35,173 bases of DNA. Source: Actinomycetota bacterium (GTDB taxonomy: Bacteria > Actinomycetota > Acidimicrobiia > Acidimicrobiales > RAAP-2). The translations under genes were made by a program, and so were the position numbers. A model generated the notes under the pieces. The model did no database searches. It had not been told where the DNA came from and was given only the letters and a program-made list of their open reading frames with translations. The stretch lies in the NCBI GenBank assembly GCA_029850535.1, contig JARCRU010000051.1, positions 1 to 35,173 on the forward strand, written 5' to 3'. Below, one piece after another: positions 16,885 to 25,255 of the stretch. The stretch's first letter is position 1; every line of letters begins with the position of its first letter.

Positions 16885-17811
16885 GTGGCTAAGCCTACGT
16901 CTGACCCCAAAACGACCCCGAAGAAGGCCGCCGCCTCGGGAGGTCGCCCCGCCGGACTCTTCACCTGGATTGCCGTAGGCGCGGTGGTCGTTGTCGTTGC
17001 CGCCCTCGTGCTGGTCAAGGTCCTCTCCGGGGGTCCCACTTCTACCAATTCTGGTGTCTGGGTCGCCACTGACCCCACCACTGCGGCAGAGGTGACGAGC
17101 GTGCCCGCGTCAGTCTTCAACACGGTCGGGGTGTCCGCCGGCGCTGGCGTCTCTCCCCCGATCGCCCTGAAGGGTCAGCCCGCGTTGACCGCCAAACTCG
17201 CTAACGGCACGTCGGTGCCCGAGGTGCTCTACGTGGGCGCCGAGTACTGCCCCTTCTGCGCCGCGCAACGTTGGGCCACCATCGCCGCGCTGGGCCGATT
17301 CGGCACCTGGTCGGGACTCGGCAATACCCAGAGCTCGTCAGTCGACGTCTACGCCAACACGCCCTCGTTCACTTTCGTCAAGGCGAAATTCACCTCGAAG
17401 TATCTCGTGTTTCGCGGCATCGAGACCCTCAACAATGTCTATAACGCCAACGCCAACCCGCCCTACGGCAAGTTGATGTCGCTCACCCCGGCCGAATCGA
17501 AGCTCTTCGCCAAATACGACACGTCGAAGTACATCAATATGAGTGCCAGTAACAACGGTGCCATCCCGTTCATTTCCATGGGCAACAAATTCCTCATCTC
17601 GGGTGCCAGTTACAACCCCGGCGTCCTCACCGGACTCACCCGCACCCAGATCGCTCAGAATTTGTCGGCTCCTTCGAGCCCGCAGACGACACTGATCATC
17701 ACCTCCGCCAATGAGCAGACGGCGGCCATCTGTCAACTGACGAAGCAGCAACCCAGCGCCGTATGCAACTCATCGGGTGTCCTCGCCGCCAAGAAGCTCA
17801 TGAAACTCTAA
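16885..17811 (+). CDS. DUF929-type membrane-anchored thioredoxin-fold protein
   Basis: 308 residues from GTG at 16885, preceded by AAGGAG. A short basic cytosolic end is followed by one membrane segment (about residues 24-47) and then an exported domain. The CxxC active site is [10 protein letters not shown] (Cys122, Cys125), the DUF929 hallmark of a DsbA-like fold. The later sequence ([16 protein letters not shown]) provides the cis-proline-like region, and two further cysteines near the end (AAICQL, SAVCNS) may form a structural disulfide. The stop TAA is directly followed by the ATG of the VKOR gene with no gap. Together they should form an oxidative folding pair outside the membrane: this protein oxidises substrates and VKOR reoxidises it. 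Confidence 0.88.
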   Translation: MAKPTSDPKTTPKKAAASGGRPAGLFTWIAVGAVVVVVAALVLVKVLSGGPTSTNSGVWVATDPTTAAEVTSVPASVFNTVGVSAGAGVSPPIALKGQPALTAKLANGTSVPEVLYVGAEYCPFCAAQRWATIAALGRFGTWSGLGNTQSSSVDVYANTPSFTFVKAKFTSKYLVFRGIETLNNVYNANANPPYGKLMSLTPAESKLFAKYDTSKYINMSASNNGAIPFISMGNKFLISGASYNPGVLTGLTRTQIAQNLSAPSSPQTTLIITSANEQTAAICQLTKQQPSAVCNSSGVLAAKKLMKL

Positions 17812-18285
17812 ATGTCGCGTACCCTGCAGCCCGTATCGCGTTGGGCGGTCTACACCACGTGGCTGCTCAGCCTCGTGGGACTGGGGCTGGCTATCTACCT
17901 CACCGTGGCGCACTTTGAGGGTTCGCAGATTCTGGCCTGCTCGGACACCGGACTCGTCAACTGCGCCAAGGTCACGACCTCGGCACAGTCCTACTTCCTC
18001 GGTATTCCCGTAGCGGTACTGGGTCTCGCCAACTTCGTCATCTTCTCGGTCATCAATTCACCCTGGGCGTGGAAGACCAGTCACTACTGGGTACACGTCG
18101 CACGCATCGCACTGTCGATCGCCGGCATGATCTTCGTCCTGTGGCTCGTCTACGCCGAGTTGATCATCATCAACAACATCTGTCTGTACTGCACGGGCGT
18201 TCACATCGTCACCTTCGCGATGTTCGTGGTCCTCATGCGCGTCGTCCCCGACCAACTGGGCTGGGGCCGTTCAACGGCGCAGTAG
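17812..18285 (+). CDS. Vitamin K epoxide reductase (VKOR) family protein
   Basis: Integral membrane disulfide generator that passes electrons from a DsbA-like partner to quinone. 157 residues with four to five hydrophobic helices. The loop cysteines are Cys43 and Cys51 (ACSDTGLVNCAKV), followed by the conserved Ser and FLGIPVA; the active-site CLYC is Cys124/Cys127 with His131 after it. All four essential cysteines are present. It has no fused thioredoxin domain; that role is taken by the upstream DUF929 protein, which abuts it with zero spacing. Its end overlaps the convergent whiB gene by 15 bp. Confidence 0.94.
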   Translation: MSRTLQPVSRWAVYTTWLLSLVGLGLAIYLTVAHFEGSQILACSDTGLVNCAKVTTSAQSYFLGIPVAVLGLANFVIFSVINSPWAWKTSHYWVHVARIALSIAGMIFVLWLVYAELIIINNICLYCTGVHIVTFAMFVVLMRVVPDQLGWGRSTAQ

Positions 18286-18519
18286 CGCGCGGCGCTCGAT
18301 CTCCGTCAGCCCACCCCAGATCCCGTAGGACTCGCGTTGGGCCAACGCCGTCGACAGGCAATCCTCGCGCACGGGGCAATCCGCGCAGAGCTGCTTGGCC
18401 TGACGCTCACGGCGCGAGCGAACTTCCTTGGACTCCAAGACGTCGGGGGAGAAGAACAACAAATTCTCGATGCCTCGACACGCTGCCGCGTCGGACCATT
18501 CGGCTCGCAGTAAGGCCAT
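18271..18519 (-). CDS. WhiB-like [4Fe-4S] transcription factor
   Basis: Actinobacterium-specific regulator of 82 residues. ATG at 18519 has GAGGGG six bases upstream; a TTG two codons earlier is less likely. Cluster ligands are Cys14, Cys45, Cys48 and Cys54 in the Wbl spacing C-x30-CxxC-x5-C. The turn motif GIWGG followed by LTEIERRALLRR is the usual sigma-contact and basic tail. It lacks an AT-hook, so it is not WhiB7; the closest type (WhiB1, WhiB2 or another) cannot be fixed by eye. It is divergent from the receiver gene. Confidence 0.95.
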   Translation of the reverse strand: MALLRAEWSDAAACRGIENLLFFSPDVLESKEVRSRRERQAKQLCADCPVREDCLSTALAQRESYGIWGGLTEIERRALLRR

Positions 18520-18549
18520 TGCCAACCCCTCATTTCCACTGACTCTCGC

Positions 18550-18578
18550 AGACTACCTACGTCTGCGTCGAAAGGCAA
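18550..18578 (-). promoter_or_regulatory. Possible sigma-70 promoter for whiB
   Basis: On the minus strand TTGCCT (18573-18578), a 17-base spacer and TAGTCT (18550-18555) fit a sigma-70 promoter and lie about 30 bp upstream of the whiB ATG. Recognised by eye; moderate match. Confidence 0.4.
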
Positions 18579-18622
18579 AATGGCGGACTGTGGGGTATTT
18601 GTCACCTTGCTACGCTGACATC

Positions 18623-19045
18623 GTGGCCTACGTTCTCCTCGCCAGTGATGTCCCCTCTCTTCGTAAGGAGCTTCGTGCGATGCTCGAAGGACCCGAGATT
18701 GAGATCGAGGAGGCCGCTAGCGGTCCTGAAGTACTCGAAATGGTGCGAGAAGGCGGAATCGACCTCGTCGTGACGGACTTGCAAATTGGGGCAATGGGGG
18801 GAATGGCTATCTGTCTCGAATTGCGCCACGACGAGTCCTACCTCCAGGGCGAACCGGTCGCGGTACTGATGCTCCTGGACCGTCGAGCCGACGTCTTCCT
18901 GGCCCGTCGCGCGGGGGCCGACGGTTTCTTGGTGAAACCACTCGACCCCCAACGGGTTCGTGCCGCGGTGCGAGCGTTGCTCAGTGGCGAGGAGTACGAC
19001 GATGAATATCTTCGACCCGCCACGGTGCGCGCCGGCACCAAATGA
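18623..19045 (+). CDS. Stand-alone receiver-domain response regulator
   Basis: Single receiver domain of 140 residues with no output domain. GTG at 18623 places the first strand (AYVLLASD) at the N-terminus as the fold requires; a longer upstream reading would overlap whiB. The phosphoacceptor is Asp52 (LVVTDLQIG), the acidic pocket is represented by Asp9, and the conserved lysine is Lys105 (FLVKPLD). The stop TGA overlaps the ATG of the CBS-domain gene (ATGA), so the two are coupled. No histidine kinase lies nearby, so the partner is unknown. Confidence 0.88.
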   Translation: MAYVLLASDVPSLRKELRAMLEGPEIEIEEAASGPEVLEMVREGGIDLVVTDLQIGAMGGMAICLELRHDESYLQGEPVAVLMLLDRRADVFLARRAGADGFLVKPLDPQRVRAAVRALLSGEEYDDEYLRPATVRAGTK

Positions 19046-19869
19046 AAGATCAGCCCCCCACGACGGGCCTCGCGCGGTTCCGCGCGCGGGTCGTCGGTCG
19101 CCACAACGACATCGACATTTCTCCAGAGGCGGCGCAGATTCACGCCCGCGTCGACCAGTTGAGCGAACTCGAACTTCGTGACGTTATGACGCCGCGAGTC
19201 GACGTGGTGTACCTCGCCATCCCCGTCACCCCCGAAGCGATCGCCGAGGCAGTTCGCGACACTGGACACTCGTGCTTCCCCGTCGTGGACGGGGACCTTG
19301 ATGACGTGGAAGGTGTCCTCTTCGTCAATGACCTCTTTCGCTCCACTACTGCCAAACGCGCCATCGGTGTCTCGCTGCCCTCGGCCAATGAGATTGCTCG
19401 TAAGATTCGTCGTCCACTGATGCTGCCCGAAACGCTGGACCTCCTCGAGAGTTTGAAGGAGATGCGCGAACAACGCAGGACCTTCGCACTGGTGCTCGAC
19501 GAACACGGAGGGGTCGCCGGTGTCATCTCCATTCGCGACATCCTCGAGCAGTTGGTTGGCGACCTCAGTGACGAGTTCGACGAAGATGACGAACCTACGA
19601 TTGTCAAGATCCGCCCTGGGCGCTGGCTCGTCGACGGCCAGACCCACGTCGATAAGGTCGAAGAGGTGTTGGGGCTCGTCATCCCCGAAGGTGAGTACGT
19701 AACCTTCGCCGGATATATTTTGGACCTCGCGGGTGAAATTCCCGCCGCTGGGTCGGTCTACACGCAGGGCGACTGGAGCTTTCGCGTGCAGTCAGTCTCC
19801 AAACGCCGAATTAGTGAAATTGTTGCCGAATGCCACGAGCCCGCGCCGACGGCCGACGTCGTCAGCTGA
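19042..19869 (+). CDS. CBS-domain protein with CorC/HlyC C-terminus
   Basis: 275-residue cytosolic protein. A short lead ends in [14 protein letters not shown], the classic start of a CorC-type CBS pair (about residues 50-175, including [10 protein letters not shown] and [26 protein letters not shown]). The C-terminal CorC_HlyC domain (about 190-265) has [20 protein letters not shown] and [16 protein letters not shown]. The DUF21 membrane domain of full-length transporters is missing, as in E. coli CorC. It probably senses nucleotides and helps magnesium/cobalt efflux or membrane homeostasis. It is coupled to the receiver gene upstream. Confidence 0.9.
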   Translation: MKDQPPTTGLARFRARVVGRHNDIDISPEAAQIHARVDQLSELELRDVMTPRVDVVYLAIPVTPEAIAEAVRDTGHSCFPVVDGDLDDVEGVLFVNDLFRSTTAKRAIGVSLPSANEIARKIRRPLMLPETLDLLESLKEMREQRRTFALVLDEHGGVAGVISIRDILEQLVGDLSDEFDEDDEPTIVKIRPGRWLVDGQTHVDKVEEVLGLVIPEGEYVTFAGYILDLAGEIPAAGSVYTQGDWSFRVQSVSKRRISEIVAECHEPAPTADVVS

Positions 19870-19928
19870 CACTTTGTGTACCAACAAGTCTGGCGAGTAG
19901 GCTTATCTGGCTGCGGGGTAACTCGCCG

Positions 19929-20005
19929 CGGGCTGTAGCGCAGCTTGGTAGCGCGCTGCGTTCGGGACGCAGAGGTCCCGGGTTCAAATCCCGGCAGCCC
20001 GACCA
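19929..20005 (+). tRNA. tRNA-Pro (anticodon CGG)
   Basis: Full cloverleaf: acceptor CGGGCTG pairs with CAGCCCG, anticodon stem CTGCG/CGCAG encloses TTCGGGA (anticodon CGG), and the T arm is CCGGG-TTCAAAT-CCCGG. Discriminator A is followed by an encoded CCA at 20003-20005. Reads codon CCG. Confidence 0.97.
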
Positions 20006-20034
20006 CGTAGTTCCTGAAGTACGAAGTAGTTCTG

Positions 20035-20110
20035 GCTCCCATCGTCTAGCGGCCTAGGACACCGCCCTTTCAAGGCGGCAGCACGGGTTCGAATCCCGTT
20101 GGGAGTGCCA
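20035..20110 (+). tRNA. tRNA-Glu (anticodon TTC), 3' half is an integration target
   Basis: Cloverleaf with anticodon stem CCGCC/GGCGG around CTTTCAA (anticodon TTC) and T arm ACGGG-TTCGAAT-CCCGT. The acceptor stem closes with a G-U first pair (GCTCCCA with TGGGAGT), discriminator G, then encoded CCA. The serine integrase gene enters from the right on the minus strand and stops inside the anticodon loop. The tRNA looks intact and functional. It lies 29 bp after tRNA-Pro, so both may be one transcript. Confidence 0.96.
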
Positions 20111-21590
20111 AACGATCCTTCGATGCGGTGATGTCCATGATTCCCTTGATGGCGCTTGGGGTTTCGGTGGTTCCAACAACCCCATCTTCATAGTGCAGCC
20201 CTTCGGGCACGAATAACCGCAGAAACTGTTGGCGTTCCTGGGGATTGAGGTGGTTCCAACTCGCGGGAAGGTCGCTCAATAACGACTGTGCTTTGGCGAT
20301 GACCTCGTCCACGTCGAAGTCGTTGACGAGCAGCGGGGCCAATTCCTCGCGTTGACTGATGCGCTCGACTTCGATCTTGGCGAGATATCTCTTGAAGGTT
20401 TCTTCGCTCAGAGTCCGCCCCTCCAAATACGTCTCGACGAGTTTCTCCTCCTTGGCGTCGAGGTCAATGAGTGCCCTCTCGATCTGGGCTCGAGTGCCCT
20501 CCTGCTGGGTCTTGGAATCCGCCACGACGTCGCGGACCACCTCACTTAGGAGCGTGAACACCGGGGCGGGAACCGACATCTCGCCCAGCCAGGCTTCGAA
20601 GGCCTCCTCCAGGGCTTCCTTTCGGACGTTGACGTGGTAGCACTGGCGATTCCTGCAGTGGTAGTAGGGATACTTCTTGCCACTCCGACTGGTCGACCAA
20701 CTGGCCGTCAGGGGCGTCTGACAAGGCCCGCATCGAACCACCCGGCGAAGGGGAAAGTCTTCGTTGTTAAGCCCCCGGCACTGGGCGTGGGAGCCGTTCC
20801 TGGCGATGGACTGTTGGGCGAGGGCGAAGGTCTCGCGGTCGATCAGTGGCTCGAAGTCGCCGGTCCGGGTGACGCCCCACTTCTTGACCACGATCTCGCC
20901 GATGTAGAGGCGGTTCTCGAGCAGACGTTGGAAGGCACCGGAGCTGAAGGGAAGGCCGTTCCTCGTCGTGATGCCCCTCACGGCGACCGAGCGTCGCACG
21001 AGGTCCTTGGACTCGCCGGCCGCGACTCTCTGGAAGACCTCTCGCACGACCGGCGCGAGAAGTGGATCCAGCACCATGCTGGTCTCGCTCTTCGTGCCGG
21101 CGCGGTACCCGACGGGAGCTCGCCAGACCCACCTCCCGTGAGCGATGGCGGTCTTCATGCCGTCGGTCGTGCGCTGACTGCGCAGGTCGTTGTCGAACTG
21201 TGCGAGGACGGCCATGAGGTTCTCGGTGAGCTTGCCCGTGGGGCTCGCGTCGAATCGTTCCATCACCGACTCGAGAGAGATCTGGAGCGTCCCCAGGGCA
21301 GCTTTGATGGTGTGGTGCCCTCCGACCTCTCGCGCCAATCGGTCCACGCGATAGACGACGACCGAGGTGATCTCACGCTTCCTGGCATTCGATCCCAGGT
21401 AGCGCAGCATCTCTTGGAGCTGGGTGCGGTTCACCGTCTTGGCGGACTCTCCCTCCTCGCGGAAGATCCGGTCGACGACGAGGCCTTGTCGCTCGCAGTA
21501 TCGCCGGCACTCCTTCTCCTGGGTCTCGAGGGAGTAGTTGTCGACTTGGTCAGTGGTGCTGACACGGACGTAGAGAACGGCTCTCGACAT
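20070..21590 (-). CDS. Large serine recombinase / integrase
   Basis: Site-specific DNA integrase of 506 residues. ATG at 21590 has a full AGGAGG site. The resolvase domain has LYVRVSTTDQ with nucleophile Ser11, and VYRVDRLAR. The recombinase domain follows (PVGYRAG, then RLLENRLYIGEI). A zinc ribbon is seen as VRCGPC and YHCRNRQC, and a long charged helical coiled-coil region follows it (about 370-430). The last 13 residues (ALPTGFEPVLPP end) are the antisense of tRNA-Glu, with the stop in the anticodon loop; the native C-terminus thus spans the attachment core. Length, motifs and position mark the integrase of an island or phage at tRNA-Glu. No excisionase-like gene is visible. Confidence 0.93.
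   Translation of the reverse strand: MSRAVLYVRVSTTDQVDNYSLETQEKECRRYCERQGLVVDRIFREEGESAKTVNRTQLQEMLRYLGSNARKREITSVVVYRVDRLAREVGGHHTIKAALGTLQISLESVMERFDASPTGKLTENLMAVLAQFDNDLRSQRTTDGMKTAIAHGRWVWRAPVGYRAGTKSETSMVLDPLLAPVVREVFQRVAAGESKDLVRRSVAVRGITTRNGLPFSSGAFQRLLENRLYIGEIVVKKWGVTRTGDFEPLIDRETFALAQQSIARNGSHAQCRGLNNEDFPLRRVVRCGPCQTPLTASWSTSRSGKKYPYYHCRNRQCYHVNVRKEALEEAFEAWLGEMSVPAPVFTLLSEVVRDVVADSKTQQEGTRAQIERALIDLDAKEEKLVETYLEGRTLSEETFKRYLAKIEVERISQREELAPLLVNDFDVDEVIAKAQSLLSDLPASWNHLNPQERQQFLRLFVPEGLHYEDGVVGTTETPSAIKGIMDITASKDRLALPTGFEPVLPP
20073..20110. other. Probable attachment site core (attL/attR) in tRNA-Glu 3' half
   Basis: The overlap of tRNA-Glu with the integrase 3' end suggests the recombination core lies within the T arm and acceptor of the tRNA. 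The exact crossover cannot be set without the second copy, and I found no repeat of this segment further right in the window. Confidence 0.4.
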
Positions 21591-21604
21591 GGGACCTCCT
21601 GGAC

Positions 21605-21751
21605 TTTAGACACAACGGTCGGTTTCATCCTGCATTTCGACACTGACATCCGAGCAATGCCGGCCAAGTGGATCAACAGGAAGTTCAATTCTTCGTCCGA
21701 TGCGGCAGCGCTCTGACCAAGAATCTCTCTGGCGCGCTCGATAGTAACCAC
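21605..21751 (-). CDS. Possible small leader ORF ahead of the integrase, perhaps frameshifted
   Basis: From GTG at 21751 the frame encodes TIERAREILGQSAAASDEE and then NFLLIHLAGIAR, an amphipathic helical pattern like short ORFs that precede serine recombinases in other mobile elements (recollection of the pattern, not a search). The original frame then runs basic and low-complexity into the integrase gene. One frame over, the sequence becomes acidic (DVSVEMQDETDRCV) and ends in TAA at about 21605, just before the integrase ribosome site. That suggests a single-base indel near 21655, either a decayed gene or a sequencing error. Could also be chance. Confidence 0.4.
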
Positions 21752-22208
21752 GCTCGGCTACCGCACGGCCTGAGAAAGAGATCTGAAGTGTGAATGAACG
21801 TCTGACCGGTGCACTCTGCTCCCTTTACAGAGGAGCGAGATTTTCGCCCCCTATAGAAGGAGCCACTTATTTGGGCCAATATGGGACCGGGACAATCGGA
21901 TTTCTCTAAATTATGGAAGATTCCGGTGATCACTATGTCCAGCCGTACGGCCGACTCGGCGCTTCGCGCTCGTCGACCTCGGTCGGTAGGGCAATGTCAT
22001 TTCGCGATTGAAAATCCGAAATCCGTCGATACTTTCTATACATCTAGCAAGCAATGGTGGTGTCCGACTCCGGCGTTGCGTGATTCATGGCCACTCGAGG
22101 CCGATTAGGAGTGAAATGAATTGATGAAGCCGACGATCGGGTCCTCCGCGCCGGCGCCCACAACCGCACCATGGGGGAGAACCTGGTCGATTGTGGGCGC
22201 ACGGCAAA
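21752..22208. other. 457-bp stretch without recognisable gene
   Basis: Between the integrase leader and the end of the ABC operon. It has patches of lower GC than the flanks (for example 21840-21925 and 21990-22060) and only short open frames with no recognisable motif. It may be degraded mobile-element DNA, and could hold the integrase promoter at its left end. No att-like repeat of the tRNA was seen in it. Confidence 0.5.
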
Positions 22209-23222
22209 TCAGAGGACAACTCCTGACCATGGAAGTACGTCGGCACGGTGGCACGCCACCTCGGTGCCGGCGGGGCCAGGAAGGATCGGGGGGCGCTCCA
22301 ATGAGCACTGTTCGACCGCGAATGCGCATCGCGGTGAGAAGGGGCATCCTCCCGAGGGAATGGGACTGAGTGTCGCGCTCTTCAGATTCAAGTTCGACAG
22401 TCGACGCTTCGCTTGTTCCCCCGGATCTGCTACCGGCGAGGCTTCGAGGAGCATGCGGGTGTAGGGGTGCCCCGGACTCCGATAGATGGCGGACGCCTCG
22501 CCGCGCTCCATCAACTGACCTCGATAGAGCACCAAGACCTCGTGGGACATGTATCGCACGACCGAGAGATTGTGGGCAATGAAGAGGTAGCTCAAGCCCA
22601 TTTCATCTTGGAGCTCGCTCAAGAGGTTCAGCACCTGCGCCTGAATGGAGAGGTCGAGAGCGGACACCGGTTCATCACAGACGACGAACTTTGGAGAGAG
22701 CATGAGCGCGCGGGCGATGGCGATGCGCTGACGCTGACCACCCGAGAACTCACTCGGATACCGGTCCAGAGCGTAGGAGGCGAGTCCCACGCGATTGAGG
22801 AGTTCACTGGCGCGCTGCATCGCCTCGGCACGCGGTACGTCGCGATGCGCCAGCAGAGGCTCGATCAACGTGTCAACGATCTTGCGGGTCGGGCTCAACG
22901 AGGAGTACGGATCCTGAAAGACGACCTGCATGTGTTCGGTCAGGCGACGACGCTCGCTCTTCGAACTGCGGGTGATGTCGTTTCCTTCGAAGGAGATTGT
23001 ACCGCTGGTCACGCGTTCCATCCCGAGAACCGCGCGTGCGATGGTGGTCTTGCCGGAACCCGACTCTCCCACCAATCCCACCGTCTGGTGCAGTGGCACC
23101 GAGAAGCTCACTCCGTCGACCGCCGTCAATGAACCTCGTCGTCCCGTCTTGAAGACGACTCTCAAGTCGTCGACGTCCAAAAGGTGTGCGTCGGCGTGTT
23201 GGGTGTCAGTCGTCGTCGTCAC
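22209..23222 (-). CDS. Oligopeptide-type ABC transporter ATP-binding protein (DppF/OppF-like)
   Basis: 337-residue ATPase subunit of a dipeptide/oligopeptide importer. GTG at 23222 overlaps the stop of the upstream permease-ATPase fusion (GTGA). Walker A is GESGSGKTT (about 53-61), Q-loop QDPYSSLSPT, signature FSGGQRQRIAIARAL, Walker B VVCDEPVSALD and switch histidine IAHNLS. The C-terminal oligopeptide extension includes GGCPFSPRCAFAVEQC, whose cysteines may bind a cluster or structural metal. It is last in a four-gene operon. Confidence 0.95.
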   Translation of the reverse strand: MTTTTDTQHADAHLLDVDDLRVVFKTGRRGSLTAVDGVSFSVPLHQTVGLVGESGSGKTTIARAVLGMERVTSGTISFEGNDITRSSKSERRRLTEHMQVVFQDPYSSLSPTRKIVDTLIEPLLAHRDVPRAEAMQRASELLNRVGLASYALDRYPSEFSGGQRQRIAIARALMLSPKFVVCDEPVSALDLSIQAQVLNLLSELQDEMGLSYLFIAHNLSVVRYMSHEVLVLYRGQLMERGEASAIYRSPGHPYTRMLLEASPVADPGEQAKRRLSNLNLKSATLSPIPSGGCPFSPRCAFAVEQCSLERPPILPGPAGTEVACHRADVLPWSGVVL

Positions 23223-25255
23223 GAAGTTCTCTCCGTGGAGAGAGCTACGACATCACGCCAATGCAGACACCGGACTAGTCGATCGTCGTCACCACGCGAC
23301 AATCTGACTTCGGTGGTGGCGCACTCAGCGGTGGCGAAACTACAGCGGTCGAAGAACCGACATCCGGAGGGCCAATTGTGTGGCGCGGGCACGCTCCCAG
23401 GAATCGATGGCAACTTTTCCGCTTCACCCACCAATGCCGGGTTACAGAGCTGCAGTCCACGGGTGTAGGGGTGATTCGGCCGCAGGAAGAGTTGCTCGAC
23501 CGTCGCTTGCTCGACGATGTACCCCGCATACATCACCACGGCACGATCACAGAGGTCGGCCACCACTCCCCAATCGTGGGTCACTAGCAAGATCGACATC
23601 CCGGTTTCGGCCTGCAGAGTTCGCAGCAATCCCAGAATCTCGGACTGGACCGTCACGTCGAGTGCCGTCGTGGGCTCGTCAGCGACCAGAATTTTCGGGC
23701 GACCAGCAAGCGCCAGCGCGATGCACACGCGTTGGGCCATACCTCCTGAGAGTTCGTGCGGGAATCTCTTTGCGACCATCGTCGCACCCGGGAGGCGAAC
23801 CTGTTCGAATAACTCGATCACGCGTGACTTGGCCGCGCGTCGCGACAGACCCTCGTGACGACGCACGACTTCGGCGACCTGAGAGCCCACCGTGAAAGAC
23901 GGATCGAGACAGGACATGGGCTCCTGGAAGACGATGGCGATGTCGGTCCCACGGTGGGCGGCCATCTGCTTCTCCGATAACCCTTTGAGATCCACGCCGT
24001 CCATCACGATGCTTCCGGCACTTACTTTAAGAGCCGGGGGAAGGATCCCAAGAATCGACAGGGCGGTCACCGACTTACCACTCCCCGATTCGCCAACGAT
24101 TCCGAGGACCTCACCGGCGTGAAGGGTGAAGCTTACGTCGTCGACGACTTTGATCGCCCGATCGAAGGACTCGAAGGTGACACTGAGGTGTGACACTGTC
24201 AGAACCGCGTCGCGACCCACCACCTCGGGTTGAGGGTCCACAAGGTCGGTGCCGCCATCTTGTGAAAGAGATGGCGTGTCTGTGGTCAGCGGACGGCGAC
24301 CCCACCGACGTCGACGCATTGCATTTTGACGAGCCCCCGCGGACCAGCCTTCGAAAGTGGCGTCACGAACGGCGTCGCCCAAGAATGCGAAAGCCAATAT
24401 GGTGAAGAAGACGACGCCCCCCGTCGGAACGAGCATGAACGCATCCTGATAGACCAGTTGAGAAGCGTCGTAGATGGCACCACCCCAACTCGGGGCCGGT
24501 GCAGCGACCCCCACGCCGAGGAACGAAAGCCCTGTCTCGACGCCTAGAGCGATGCCTCCCCAGATCGATGCTTGGACGATAATGGGACCCGCCACGCGCG
24601 GCAGGACATGACGGACGACAATCCTCCACTCCCTGACTCCCGCCGTTCGTGCGGCTGCCACGTAAAGTTCTTCGCGCACCGACAGGACCGCGCTGCGAAT
24701 CACTCGAATCACGCCCGCCGATCCGAGGATGCCGAAGGTGATCATGGCGGCGTAAAGATTCTCGAGGAAGATGGCCGTCACGGCGAGAACGATGATGATG
24801 TTGGGTACCGACAGCAACAAGTCAGTCACGTTGCCGACCCACCGGTCGACGGAGCCACCCAAATAGCCAGCCGCCAGTCCCACCGGAATGCTGACGACGA
24901 CGATAGTGACGATGGTAACGAGCACTCCCAACAACGTGATTTGACCGCCAAACAACATGCGACTGAGGATGTCACGTCCGAGAGCGTCAGTTCCCAACCA
25001 GTGAGCCGAGGAGGGACCAGCGGTCGTGTTGAGCAAATCTTGCTCCAAAGCACCGTAGGGTGCGATGAACGAGGCCAACGCACACAGGACGGAGATGGCG
25101 ACAAGGTAGATCAGGCTCGCGACGCCGAGGGGCTTCTTGAGAAATCGGCGAACGAAACTGAGGTTCGCCGGTGGTGCCCCCGTCGGTGCGTCGATCACTG
25201 CGATGACCTCTTCGCCGACGGAGCCAGCGAGCGACGATTCGAGGTCGTAACTCAT
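23219..25255 (-). CDS. Fused ABC permease (DppC-like) and ATPase (DppD-like)
   Basis: 678-residue fusion. Residues 1-320 are a DppC-type permease: N-terminal OppC leader, six hydrophobic helices, LGTDALGRDILSRMLFG, and the EAA loop region (AARTAGVREWRIVVRHVLP). A linker of about 50 residues rich in Arg, Pro and Thr leads to the ATPase: Walker A GESGSGKS, QEPMSCLDPSF, signature SGGMAQR, Walker B ILVADEPTTALD, switch VTHDWG, and the CxF-CSFA cysteine extension. Such fusions occur in actinobacterial dipeptide systems. ATG at 25255 overlaps the dppB-like stop (ATGA). With the separate DppB-like and DppF-like subunits it gives two permeases and two ATPases, a complete importer core. Confidence 0.94.
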   Translation of the reverse strand: MSYDLESSLAGSVGEEVIAVIDAPTGAPPANLSFVRRFLKKPLGVASLIYLVAISVLCALASFIAPYGALEQDLLNTTAGPSSAHWLGTDALGRDILSRMLFGGQITLLGVLVTIVTIVVVSIPVGLAAGYLGGSVDRWVGNVTDLLLSVPNIIIVLAVTAIFLENLYAAMITFGILGSAGVIRVIRSAVLSVREELYVAAARTAGVREWRIVVRHVLPRVAGPIIVQASIWGGIALGVETGLSFLGVGVAAPAPSWGGAIYDASQLVYQDAFMLVPTGGVVFFTILAFAFLGDAVRDATFEGWSAGARQNAMRRRRWGRRPLTTDTPSLSQDGGTDLVDPQPEVVGRDAVLTVSHLSVTFESFDRAIKVVDDVSFTLHAGEVLGIVGESGSGKSVTALSILGILPPALKVSAGSIVMDGVDLKGLSEKQMAAHRGTDIAIVFQEPMSCLDPSFTVGSQVAEVVRRHEGLSRRAAKSRVIELFEQVRLPGATMVAKRFPHELSGGMAQRVCIALALAGRPKILVADEPTTALDVTVQSEILGLLRTLQAETGMSILLVTHDWGVVADLCDRAVVMYAGYIVEQATVEQLFLRPNHPYTRGLQLCNPALVGEAEKLPSIPGSVPAPHNWPSGCRFFDRCSFATAECATTEVRLSRGDDDRLVRCLHWRDVVALSTERTS

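Noticed and set aside
21881..22108. 75-residue plus-strand frame in the gene-poor stretch
   Set aside because: No ribosome site, no recognisable motif, AT-mixed codon use.
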